Source: an uncultured Treponema sp.
Lineage (GTDB): Bacteria; Spirochaetota; Spirochaetia; Treponematales; Treponemataceae
Direction: 5' to 3'
Assembly: GCA_945915085.1 (NCBI GenBank)
Contig: CAMEET010000018.1
Location: forward strand, 1-32,628
DNA length: 32,628 bases
The notes below the pieces were generated by a model that was not told the origin of the DNA, did no database searches, and saw only the letters and a program-made list of their open reading frames with translations. Positions 17,117-24,862 of this stretch are shown in pieces. Position 1 is the stretch's first letter; each line of letters opens with the position of its first letter. The position numbers and the translations under genes are program-made.

Positions 17117-18055
17117 TTAGTGTCCAACTCTGCTCAAGAGAGACTGAATGATTTTGTTACAGATAATCATAGCAAGGAACAAAACTGTAGCAATTGCTGA
17201 TGCATAACCCATTTCAAAACGAGTATAACCATAGTCAAACAAATGTGTTACTACTGTTCGTGCACAATAGTCTGTAGATGGATAACCTGCAAGGTTCATA
17301 GGAACATCACAAACGTTAAATGCCTGTGTGATAGACATAACTGCTCCGAAAAGTAACATTGGTTTCATGTTTGGCAAAGTGATAAACCAAAGTTCCTGCC
17401 ATCTGTTTTGAATACCATCGATATATCCAGCTTCATACTGAGATTTATCAATACCTTTCAAACCAGCTACGAATGAAAGGAATCCTGTTCCCAAAGACAT
17501 CCACAAGATGATTGGAATGATAATTTTCATAGTATATTCTGGGTTTGTGAGGAATGATATCGGCTGATTTATAAATCCGAACTTAATCAAAATATTGTTT
17601 ACCCAACCATATCTATCATCACTGAATACGGTTTTGAAAATCATGTATGCCGAACCTGCAATCGAAGGTGTATAGAAGAAGAAAACAACAAACATTCGCA
17701 CTTTGTTTGGAAGTTCATTAATCAACCAAGCAAAAATGAATGCCATGATGTATCCAACCGGTCCTGTAATGATAGCTACAAGGAAAGTATTTTTAACAGC
17801 AGTCTGGAATACTTCATCTTGCAAAAACAAGTTGATATAGTTTCTTGCACCAATAAAATCTGGTTTTTCCAAAATATTAAAGTTTGTAAAACTGTAATAA
17901 ATTGAAGTCAACATTGGTAAAATACTAAATGTGATAAACAAAATTGCATAAGGCAACAAGAATAAGTAGCAGAATTTTAAATTTTTTGCTCGTCTCGTTG
18001 TGTCAGCAATTTGAATCTTCTTTTTGTTAAAATATTTAGTCCAAATTTCACTCAT
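17117..18055 (-). CDS. Carbohydrate ABC transporter permease, MalF type (first pair)
   Basis: This 312-residue permease has about six membrane helices, with the first reading FCYLFLLPYAILFITFSILP as in LplB/MalF-type subunits. The coupling loop is IDKSQYEAGYIDGIQNRWQE followed by LWFITLPNMKPM. GAGGAG lies six bases before the ATG, and the gene starts three bases after the stop of the large binding-protein gene. Both features indicate tight coupling. Length and layout are ordinary for the family. Confidence 0.92.
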   Translation of the reverse strand: MSEIWTKYFNKKKIQIADTTRRAKNLKFCYLFLLPYAILFITFSILPMLTSIYYSFTNFNILEKPDFIGARNYINLFLQDEVFQTAVKNTFLVAIITGPVGYIMAFIFAWLINELPNKVRMFVVFFFYTPSIAGSAYMIFKTVFSDDRYGWVNNILIKFGFINQPISFLTNPEYTMKIIIPIILWMSLGTGFLSFVAGLKGIDKSQYEAGYIDGIQNRWQELWFITLPNMKPMLLFGAVMSITQAFNVCDVPMNLAGYPSTDYCARTVVTHLFDYGYTRFEMGYASAIATVLFLAMIICNKIIQSLLSRVGH

Positions 18056-18058
18056 AAT

Positions 18059-21000
18059 TTACTCCTCAACTGGAAGATTGAATTCCTGACGCTTTCGAGT
18101 CAACTCTTCATTTACTTTACGAGCATAATCGATAAGAGTTTCGCGAGGATCATCTTTTTCGTTATAAACTTTTCGAATACCATTTGATACATGGCGTGGT
18201 GTGTAATAACTTCCAGGAACTTCTGGAACACCAATTGTTTCATCAAGAGAATTCAAAAGAACTTCAATCTGCTGAGAATTCCAAGGAAGCTGTTTCAAAG
18301 CCTCAACGTTTGCAGTTGCATAACGAGCTGAAGGTCCCATTACAGCTTCGAGTTCCCTACCAAAACGAACTTGAACATCTGTAGAAACCCACCATTTCAT
18401 GAATTCCCAAGAATCAGCCATTCTTTCTTCGTTTTTCAAAACCTGTTTCCAAGTTTTCTCATCAATATTTGGAGCAATTTCATCTTTTACTTTTTCTGCA
18501 AATACTGAATTATAAGAAATGTCTGTACTGCGTTTTGAAGGGTCAATATCAGACATATCGAGACCTTTTTTAATCATGATAGTACAAGCTGTTGAAGCAA
18601 CATTTGAACGGTCAATCGAACCATCTTCTCTTTCAGTTCCCAAAAGATAAGTAAAGTCCCAAAGTCCGCGAATTTCTGGAGCTGAAACTGTAAGTGTGTT
18701 ATAAGCTGTATAGTTTTGGATACCCAATGGCATTTCACCAGTACGGAAACGGCTCAAGAAGTCGTAAATCTGAGGAAGTCCATAACTATTGAAGAAACTT
18801 GTGTACTGTTTGAAAGCTCCAATTCCTTCTTCTGAATCAATAACTGTTTTTGTACCAGTTTTATTATATACACTTCCACCACGCTGATAAATCATAGAAT
18901 AGAATGTTAAAATATCACCTTCAGCTGTTGCGAGTGTCGGATATGGAATACCAACGTCAAGATTATTTCCCTGCAAAGTAGGAAGGATTTCAATCAAATC
19001 ATCCCAAGTCTGTGGAACTTCAACGCCAAGTTGTGCAAGAATATCTTTTCTATAGAACAAAAGGTTGAAACTTTCTGTTTCTGGAAGAGCATAAAGTCCA
19101 CCATCATATTTATATCCTTCATAAGCACTAGGTTTAAAGTACTTGAGGATTTCATCACAATCATCAAATCTTCTTAAATCTACTACTGCATTACGCAAAG
19201 CATAATCTACTGGAAGACGCTGATAAGCTGAAATTACTACATCAGGTCCATTTCCAGCAACAACGGCTGTAAGAAGTGAGTTAATGTTGATGTTTTTTAC
19301 GTTTACTTTAATTCCTGTACTTGGAGAGAAACTGTCATCAATCATATTCTTGAGAATCTGACTCTGATCACGTCCTGTTACAATCCAAACTTCAATTAAG
19401 TGTTCAGCATCTTTTTCATAAACGTTACCAAGACTTGAAGAATCAACAAAGAATGATGAGAAGAATGCTGCAATTTCATGAGCTGCATTTTTGAAGAAGT
19501 TTGCTTTAACAGGTTTAATTCTATCATTTGCACTCTGAACAAGAATATAGTCAATATCAAGTTTTGATTCTGTCATTGTAAGTAATGACGAACCTAAAGA
19601 TGTAATATTATCTTTAAAATTGGCAAAAGCTTTTGTGATTTTATCAGGACGTTTATAAAACTGTTCGAGCTGAATTGCAAGTGTTTCTGCAGGAGCAATT
19701 TTATCTGATTTTTCACCAGTAATAGAAATAAAGCGGTCAACCTGCTTGTAAAGACGTCGGCTTTCGAGCATCATAGCTTCAACTTCATCAGGATATACTT
19801 TATCAATCTGATAATCACGATACTGATCTGGATAAGAACCTGTCAATACAAGAATTGTTCGGTAAATACTGTTCAAACGGTAAATACTATCCTGCAAATC
19901 ATTGATAACTGAACCGATTTCACCTAAAGTTACTTCAAGTCTGATTCTGTGTTTACCTTTTGAAAGATTGAATTTATATGGATTTGCATTTTCATCCTGC
20001 AATGTTACAAGATTCCAATCAGAACTATATGGGAATCCAACTGATTTTAATGGTTCAATCGGGATTTCTCCATCAATATAAACTGAACGACAAGCAACAT
20101 AACCACGCTGATACAATTGACGCCCTTTAATCGAAATTGTATACCATCCATCTTCTGGAACTTCAAATTCCCATTCAATCCACTGTCCAGGAGATTTCCA
20201 TGAATCGCCACCAGAATAGTTTAATACAGTTCTAGAAACACTATTTGGCTCTGTTGTTGCTGATGAACGGTCATAACGTGCAAACAATGATGGGTCAGAT
20301 CTTACTACAGAATCTTCTCCCTGCACTTTTATCTGAACACCTGTACCTGTATAGTTTTCAGGTTTTGATTTCTGTTTAGCAAGATATTGTTCATAAGTAT
20401 CAATTTTATTTACAGGAACCAATCTAACTGAATTAATAGCCATTGGTTCATTTGTTGATTCAAATGTTATTTTATTTTCGCCTTTTTTGAAATAGAATAC
20501 ATACGGGTCAACTTCGTATCCTAAATCACTTGTGAGTAAAACCTTTTGGAATTCAAAAGATTCAATCTGTGTCGGACGAATACAGTTTCCCTGATTATCG
20601 TATTTTACTTCTTCGCCGTCTTTCCATAAACGCTGAAAAGTCAAAATATCTGCACCACTGAAAGGCACTTCATCATTTATGTAAAGAATGCGTTCCATTT
20701 CGATATTTCTTGATGGAACAGCAATATATTCCACTTCAAGATTATACAATCCCTGTTGTGGAACATCGACAAACCAAGTTACAGATGAACGGTCATCAGT
20801 AACAACAACATTTTTTCCATAATAATCATTTTCAATATGAGTGCCGCTTGACAATTCTTCATCAAAATTGAAAATATCTATTTCTACTGGTGCTGAAGCG
20901 TTTTTTACATTTTTGTGTTCCAACTGGTATTCAGCATAAGTTTTAGAAGTAGATTTTACTCCAACTGATGTTGTCAAGTCATAACCTTCATATTTCTCAC

Positions 21001-21106
21001 TGAAATTATTATCAGGAATAAGACTTGTGATTACAACAAGCGCAGCAACTACCAAAATGGCAATTATTACGTTGCGTAAAGTTTTGTTTATTTTTAATCC
21101 TACCAT
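18059..21106 (-). CDS. Membrane-anchored solute-binding protein with two N-terminal carbohydrate-binding-like domains
   Basis: At 1015 residues this is far larger than an ordinary family-1 binding protein (about 430). It has an uncleaved-looking N-terminal membrane helix (12-30) and no lipobox Cys. Two beta-sandwich regions follow, at about 70-232 and 256-400. Each carries the wrapping of CBM6/35-like domains (SSVTWFVDVPQQGLYNLEVE; GQWIEWEFEVPEDGWYTISI). A helical linker (about 400-560) leads to the binding domain from 569, recognised by LIEVWIVTGRDQSQILKNM, VVAGNGPDVVISAYQRLPVD and LYALPETESFNLLFYRKDIL. It heads the 13 kb cluster. The ATG is 11 bases from a TATAAT box with no Shine-Dalgarno. 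I infer that it captures a polymer or branched glycan. CBM membership is by pattern only. Confidence 0.85.
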   Translation of the reverse strand: MVGLKINKTLRNVIIAILVVAALVVITSLIPDNNFSEKYEGYDLTTSVGVKSTSKTYAEYQLEHKNVKNASAPVEIDIFNFDEELSSGTHIENDYYGKNVVVTDDRSSVTWFVDVPQQGLYNLEVEYIAVPSRNIEMERILYINDEVPFSGADILTFQRLWKDGEEVKYDNQGNCIRPTQIESFEFQKVLLTSDLGYEVDPYVFYFKKGENKITFESTNEPMAINSVRLVPVNKIDTYEQYLAKQKSKPENYTGTGVQIKVQGEDSVVRSDPSLFARYDRSSATTEPNSVSRTVLNYSGGDSWKSPGQWIEWEFEVPEDGWYTISIKGRQLYQRGYVACRSVYIDGEIPIEPLKSVGFPYSSDWNLVTLQDENANPYKFNLSKGKHRIRLEVTLGEIGSVINDLQDSIYRLNSIYRTILVLTGSYPDQYRDYQIDKVYPDEVEAMMLESRRLYKQVDRFISITGEKSDKIAPAETLAIQLEQFYKRPDKITKAFANFKDNITSLGSSLLTMTESKLDIDYILVQSANDRIKPVKANFFKNAAHEIAAFFSSFFVDSSSLGNVYEKDAEHLIEVWIVTGRDQSQILKNMIDDSFSPSTGIKVNVKNININSLLTAVVAGNGPDVVISAYQRLPVDYALRNAVVDLRRFDDCDEILKYFKPSAYEGYKYDGGLYALPETESFNLLFYRKDILAQLGVEVPQTWDDLIEILPTLQGNNLDVGIPYPTLATAEGDILTFYSMIYQRGGSVYNKTGTKTVIDSEEGIGAFKQYTSFFNSYGLPQIYDFLSRFRTGEMPLGIQNYTAYNTLTVSAPEIRGLWDFTYLLGTEREDGSIDRSNVASTACTIMIKKGLDMSDIDPSKRSTDISYNSVFAEKVKDEIAPNIDEKTWKQVLKNEERMADSWEFMKWWVSTDVQVRFGRELEAVMGPSARYATANVEALKQLPWNSQQIEVLLNSLDETIGVPEVPGSYYTPRHVSNGIRKVYNEKDDPRETLIDYARKVNEELTRKRQEFNLPVEE

Positions 21107-21116
21107 AATAGAATTT

Positions 21117-21125
21117 ATTATATCA
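21117..21125 (-). promoter_or_regulatory. Extended -10 promoter for the carbohydrate cluster
   Basis: On the minus strand the region reads TGATATAAT, an extended -10 element (TATAAT at 21117-21122). The -35 match is weak (TGTAAA, 16 bases further upstream). The expected start of transcription is about four bases before the ATG at 21106, which has no ribosome-binding sequence in front. Confidence 0.55.
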
Positions 21126-21298
21126 TAACTTTATATATTTTACATAGGACTTTTTTCCGAATTTTTGATTTTTTTTTATGATTTTTATAGATATTTGTTA
21201 TATTTATTTTTTTATGAATTTAAACAAAAAAAGAACTTGCACTATTTCTTTTGACTGCACGTACACTTTTCTTATCTGGCTAAATAGTTGGTTAAAAA

Positions 21299-21462
21299 CG
21301 TGGCAAGGATTGTAGGCACGCTGAAAGCGGCCACCGCAACGAAGCGTAACGTAGTGAAGCGGAGTGAGGAGGCTGGAGCGATAGCGGAATGCCGGAAAGC
21401 CTGTTTTTTGCCGGTTTGTTTCTGCAGCTTGTCAAAGGAAGCAAACCGGCAAAAAGCCACCC
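21299..21462. repeat. GC-rich hairpin-ended intergenic repeat, copy C
   Basis: This 164-base block is inverted relative to the one at 12-131. The shared ends are CGTGGCAAGGATTGTA (21299-21314), AAAGCCTGTTTTTTGC (21396-21411) and GCAAAAAGCCACCC (21449-21462). Its terminal hairpin is expanded: TTGCCGGTTTG and CAAACCGGCAA enclose about 22 bases, whereas copy A has only TTC between the arms. The middle contains AAGCGGCCACCGCAA (21325-21339), shared with the repeat at 3963-4084. The block is not coding. Confidence 0.75.
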
Positions 21463-21494
21463 TAATAAAAATTATTATTTTTGTGATATTTCAT

Positions 21495-21830
21495 TTATTT
21501 TTTAAAATAACTGTCAAATTCTTCATCTGAATGGATTTTATTTGATTCTTCTCCAAATGTTTTTTTATTTTCAGAAGATTCTTTGCCATGGCTGTCGTTT
21601 TCATTGCAATTTGCACTTTTCATATTGTCGATATCTTCATCATCAAAATCTGGTGAAGGAATTACGATTGCAGCAATCAGATAAAGAAGAATTCCTGCTC
21701 CTTTAAGAAGCGCAAATACTACAAAAATTAATCTTACAATTGTAGGGTCGATTTTGAAATATTCAGCAAAACCGCCGCAAACACCAGCAATCATTCTGTT
21801 TTTTTGTGATTTAGTCAATTTCTTTTTCAT
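21495..21830 (-). CDS. PspC-domain membrane protein
   Basis: This 111-residue protein carries the PspC domain: LTKSQKNRMIAGVCGGFAEY, then FKIDPTIVRLIFVVFALLKG and a membrane segment ending in LIAAIVIP. A charged tail of about 50 residues follows (PDFDDEDIDNM, later EESNKIHSDEEFD). PspC proteins take part in envelope-stress responses in many bacteria; here the role is inferred. AGGAG precedes the ATG, directly below a terminator-like hairpin (21842-21888). PspC genes are often found with PadR, DUF1700 and DUF4097 genes, which are exactly the genes upstream. Confidence 0.92.
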   Translation of the reverse strand: MKKKLTKSQKNRMIAGVCGGFAEYFKIDPTIVRLIFVVFALLKGAGILLYLIAAIVIPSPDFDDEDIDNMKSANCNENDSHGKESSENKKTFGEESNKIHSDEEFDSYFKK

Positions 21831-21841
21831 TTTAAACTCCT

Positions 21842-21888
21842 AAAAAAAGTCAGGAAGATTGTTTCAACAATCGATTGACTTTTTTTTT
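21842..21888. terminator. Terminator-like double hairpin just before pspC
   Basis: AAAAAAAGTCA (21842-21852) pairs with TGACTTTTTTT (21876-21886), with a second perfect hairpin, GATTGTT-TC-AACAATC (21857-21872), inside. On both strands the stem ends in a T-run. On the minus strand that run merges into the AGGAG of pspC, so it could act as an attenuator for pspC as well as a terminator. Confidence 0.6.
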
Positions 21889-21890
21889 AC

Positions 21891-21991
21891 GCACATTCGT
21901 AATGTAATGAGAATGTGCAGTAGATAAAAAAGTTTGCAACGCAAACTTGTGGAAAAAAACTTTGACGCTATTTCAGGCAAAGTTTTTTTCC
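21891..21991. repeat. Three further consecutive perfect hairpins
   Basis: Three perfect inverted repeats follow one another: GCACATTC/GAATGTGC (21891-21898, 21911-21918), AAGTTTGC-AAC-GCAAACTT (21930-21948), and GGAAAAAAACTTTG/CAAAGTTTTTTTCC (21951-21964, 21978-21991). The last lies eight bases after the stop of the DUF1700/DUF4097 gene and has a T-run in its 3' arm on the minus strand, so it may terminate that gene. The array is described further as a finding. Confidence 0.65.
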
Positions 21992-21998
21992 AACACTC

Positions 21999-22913
21999 CT
22001 ATTTTATTTTTATAACTACACTTCCCATTCCACAGTTTACAGAGAAATGATTTTTCTTTTTTTCATTATTATAAACTCTGCAAACTCCACTTCTTTTTTC
22101 TGAATTAAACTTAAAATCGCCAAGCCCAAGTTTGACATCATAAGAATAATCAGAAGGATTTCCATTTAATTCCAATTTAACAGCACCCATTCCGCAATCT
22201 ATTGTTGTAAATCCTTTTAGCTCACCAGAAAGTTCCAGATTTCCCATTCCGCAGCGGAAATTTGATTTTTCGGAATTAATTCGCCCAAAAACTAGATTTC
22301 CAGCACCGACATCAAAAATTACATTTTGACTTGAAATGTTACATCCTTTTGTTCGAAGATTTCCAGCTCCAATATTAATTTTCAAAGAATTAAGGCATGC
22401 ATTTTCCGGAATTGTCACGAGAAATCTAGGAACAATTCTGGCCCCCCTGTTGTGTCCCCAAAAATTAAAGTTCAGTCTTTTATTGTTATTTACAGTTAAA
22501 ATTCCATCCTGACTTAAATAACAATTCACACTATCCGAAGAAACTCCTCGAGTTTCAAGGCTGTATTTATCGCCACTAATTAATACAACATCTGCAGCAC
22601 CAAAATTCAACACTAGTTTTTGAACTTTTTCTGATTCAAACTCAAAATACAAGTTTTCATCCTGTTCAAAATTTTTGCTTTCTTCTTTTTGAGATTCGTC
22701 TTCTTTCTCAGAAGTTTTTACCGGAACATTTGCAAATTTTTCTATTATAACTTTTGCAAGTTCTTCAGGACTCCCCAATTCATTAATAACTTTCTGATCA
22801 TCATTTGCTTCTTCAAAATAATCTGAATAATATTGAAGAGCTTCGTTCAATTCATCTTGAGTCAAAGCATTTAACTGCAATTTCAGCTGACTCAAATATT
22901 CCTCTTTAGACAT
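21999..22913 (-). CDS. DUF1700 (HAAS) / DUF4097 fusion protein
   Basis: This 304-residue protein has an N-terminal helical DUF1700/HAAS module (MSKEEYLSQLKLQLNALTQD, ELNEALQYYSDYFEEANDDQ, ELGSPEELAKVIIEKFANV). An acidic linker and a C-terminal repetitive beta-strand region of the DUF4097 type follow, with rungs such as LKINIGAGNLRTKGCNISSQ, NVIFDVGAGNLVFGRINSEK, FRCGMGNLELSGELKGF and IDCGMGAVKLELNGN. The repeated GxGN/GMG turns suggest a beta-helix or stacked sheet. No membrane helix or signal peptide is obvious, unlike many relatives. I start at the ATG at 22913, because AGGAGG sits four bases before it. It lies 46 bases after padR, its likely regulator. Confidence 0.88.
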   Translation of the reverse strand: MSKEEYLSQLKLQLNALTQDELNEALQYYSDYFEEANDDQKVINELGSPEELAKVIIEKFANVPVKTSEKEDESQKEESKNFEQDENLYFEFESEKVQKLVLNFGAADVVLISGDKYSLETRGVSSDSVNCYLSQDGILTVNNNKRLNFNFWGHNRGARIVPRFLVTIPENACLNSLKINIGAGNLRTKGCNISSQNVIFDVGAGNLVFGRINSEKSNFRCGMGNLELSGELKGFTTIDCGMGAVKLELNGNPSDYSYDVKLGLGDFKFNSEKRSGVCRVYNNEKKKNHFSVNCGMGSVVIKIK

Positions 22914-22959
22914 AAAACCTCCTGTTAATCTGTAGCTCAAAGATGCGCCAAATCAAAAA

Positions 22960-23268
22960 TCAATTTCCCATTAATATATTATTCACATTGTTTGAAAAAT
23001 TACGCCACTCATTTCTATAATTATCAAGAAGAATCATGCCATTTGAAGTTATTTTATAATAGCGTCGGTTTCTTCCTTGAAATTCCATGTCATAAGTTTC
23101 CAGACAACCATCTTTCTGCAGGCGACGTAAAACAGGATACAATGTGCTTTCAGACACATCCATTATTTTACGGACATCCTGCGTGATTTTATATCCGTAT
23201 GTTCCACCTTGACTGACAACAGACAGAACTACGGCATCCAGCAAAGCAGAGCCCGCTGTGAAAATCAT
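22960..23268 (-). CDS. PadR-family transcriptional regulator
   Basis: This 102-residue winged-helix protein of the small PadR type has GSALLDAVVLSVVSQGGTYG, then YKITQDVRKIMDVSESTLYP, VLRRLQKDGCLETYDMEFQG and NRRYYKITSNGMILL. Small PadR proteins are usually local repressors of membrane-stress or efflux genes and often of themselves. I begin at the ATG at 23268, because GGAGG lies five bases before it; the TTG at 23280 has no such site. Its own promoter contains a 9-base perfect palindrome over the -10 box, a good candidate operator. The genes downstream (DUF1700/DUF4097, pspC) are its probable targets. Confidence 0.93.
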   Translation of the reverse strand: MIFTAGSALLDAVVLSVVSQGGTYGYKITQDVRKIMDVSESTLYPVLRRLQKDGCLETYDMEFQGRNRRYYKITSNGMILLDNYRNEWRNFSNNVNNILMGN

Positions 23269-23315
23269 GAAAACCTCCAAAGATTTTTTTTCAGTACAAT
23301 ATTATTTATAATTTT

Positions 23316-23344
23316 ATATTATATCTTATATAATATTATGTCAA
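23316..23344 (-). promoter_or_regulatory. padR promoter with palindromic operator candidate
   Basis: TTGACA (23339-23344) is a perfect -35. TAATAT lies 17 bases on (23316-23321), and an alternative TATAAT lies 15 bases on. ATATTATAT-CTT-ATATAATAT (23316-23336) is a perfect 9-base inverted repeat that covers the -10 and most of the spacer, where a bound repressor would block RNA polymerase. Confidence 0.6.
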
Positions 23345-23355
23345 TAACATTGTTC

Positions 23356-23404
23356 AAAAAAAAGCCCGAATCTTAAAAAAAAATTAAGTTTCGGGCTTTT
23401 TTTT
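23356..23404. terminator. Strong bidirectional terminator after oadB
   Basis: GCCCGAA (23364-23370) and TTCGGGC (23390-23396) form the core, extended by CTTAA/TTAAG inside. The stem is flanked by runs of eight A and at least eight T. It terminates the oad operon, with T-runs on both strands, and insulates the padR promoter. Confidence 0.92.
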
Positions 23405-23428
23405 CATTAAATTTATTGATTCAATTTT

Positions 23429-24862
23429 TTAGAATCCATATGTTGCAATAAATACTCCAGCTGCAATAGCAGTACCGATTACACCAGCAACATTTGGCCC
23501 CATTGCATGCATCAAAAGGAAGTTTGTAGGATCTTCAGACATACCAACTTTATTTGCAACACGGGCAGCCATAGGAACAGCAGATACACCTGCCGAACCA
23601 ATAAGAGGATTGATTTTTTCTTTCAAGAAAAGGTTCATAAATTTTGCCATCAACAATCCGCCTGCAGTTGCAACACAGAATGCAAGCAAACCAAGAAGAA
23701 TAATACCAAGAGAATTTGGATTCATGATTTTTTCAGGTGTCATCTGTGAACCAACTCCAAGAGAAAGAAGAATTGAAACGATATTCATCAATTCATTTTC
23801 CATTGTTTTAGAAAGACGTTCAACAACACCACACTGTTTTACAAAGTTACCAAATGCAAGCATACCAATAAGAGGAGCTGCAGGTGGCAAAAGTAAAGCT
23901 GTAATAACGAGAAGAACAAGAGGGAACAAAATCTTTTCTGTTTTTGATACAGGGCGAAGCTGTTTCATTTTGATTAACCGTTCTTTTTTTGTTGTCAAAG
24001 CTTTCATAATTGGTGGCTGAATCATTGGTACAAGAGCCATGTATGAATAAGCAGCAACAGCAATAACAGCCATCATTTCAGGTGCAAGTTTTCCAGACAC
24101 ATATATTGATGTAGGACCATCAGCTCCACCAATAATAGCAATTGCAGCAGCCTGTTTCATTGTGTAATCAATACCAGGAATGAAGTTCAAAAGAGCAACA
24201 CCGAACAAAGTAGCAAATACACCAAGCTGAGCAGCTCCACCAAGCAATGCCATTTTTGGATTTGCAATAAGAGGTCCAAAGTCTGTCATAGCACCAATTC
24301 CCATGAAAATCAACATTGGGAAAAATTCATTTCCAACACCGGCATTATAAATAATATGAAGCATACCATGAGGAGCATCTCCCATGCCTGCACCTGGAAT
24401 ATTTACAAGAATTGTACCGAATCCTATTGGAATAAGAAGAAGAGGCTCAAATCCTTTAGCTACTGCAAGATATACAATCAAAAAACCGATTGCCATCATG
24501 ACAAAAGACTGCCATCCGGGAACTGTTTTTCCAGCAAACGGATCAACAGATTCAGCTGCTTTTACGGCTGCTTCCTGTGCTTCAGCAGCAGCTTTTTCTT
24601 CTGCAGTTTCTGTGTGAATCAATTTGTAAATTCCAGTATTTTTTCCAATATTTGTGAAAAATCCCTTGATGGAAATGCGAGGAATATTTTCTGAACCTTT
24701 TACTATTGTTGAACTTGCAGATGTTGACTTTGATGCATTTTTTGCTGATTCCGAAGATGAACCGCATCCTGCAAAAGACAACACTAATGCAATAAGACAA
24801 ATAATAGCAGAAGCTTTTAAAGCTCTGTATTTATCTTGATTTTTATTTAATTCTGTTTCCAT
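23429..24862 (-). CDS. oadB: Na+-pumping oxaloacetate decarboxylase, beta subunit, with lipoprotein-like N-terminal extension
   Basis: This integral membrane subunit releases CO2 from carboxybiotin and exports Na+. Its 477 residues contain the family motifs [51 protein letters not shown] (whose Asp is the proposed Na+ and carboxybiotin site) and [14 protein letters not shown]. The first 115 residues are not part of the normal core. A hydrophobic stretch ends in LSFAGC (Cys33), resembling a spirochaetal lipobox. A Ser/Lys linker and an Ala/Glu helix ([18 protein letters not shown]) follow before the first core helix at [14 protein letters not shown]. Its ATG overlaps the oadA stop as TAATG, so the two are coupled. 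Confidence 0.95.
   Translation of the reverse strand: METELNKNQDKYRALKASAIICLIALVLSFAGCGSSSESAKNASKSTSASSTIVKGSENIPRISIKGFFTNIGKNTGIYKLIHTETAEEKAAAEAQEAAVKAAESVDPFAGKTVPGWQSFVMMAIGFLIVYLAVAKGFEPLLLIPIGFGTILVNIPGAGMGDAPHGMLHIIYNAGVGNEFFPMLIFMGIGAMTDFGPLIANPKMALLGGAAQLGVFATLFGVALLNFIPGIDYTMKQAAAIAIIGGADGPTSIYVSGKLAPEMMAVIAVAAYSYMALVPMIQPPIMKALTTKKERLIKMKQLRPVSKTEKILFPLVLLVITALLLPPAAPLIGMLAFGNFVKQCGVVERLSKTMENELMNIVSILLSLGVGSQMTPEKIMNPNSLGIILLGLLAFCVATAGGLLMAKFMNLFLKEKINPLIGSAGVSAVPMAARVANKVGMSEDPTNFLLMHAMGPNVAGVIGTAIAAGVFIATYGF

Larger units (their letters stand above)
21107..21494. other. Gene-free stretch between the carbohydrate cluster and pspC
   Basis: These 388 bases hold the promoter described above, a very AT-rich tract (21123-21240), and the GC-rich repeat C (21299-21462). 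Short open frames here are by-products of the repeat. I see no RNA gene in it. Confidence 0.7.

Noticed and set aside
21272..21530. Two overlapping short open frames on both strands around 21272-21530
   Set aside because: They follow the GC-rich repeat, where stop codons are scarce; the Arg/Ala-rich translations look like no known protein.
23610..24020. Plus-strand open frame of 136 residues inside oadB
   Set aside because: Lies wholly antisense to a strongly conserved gene, with no independent signal.
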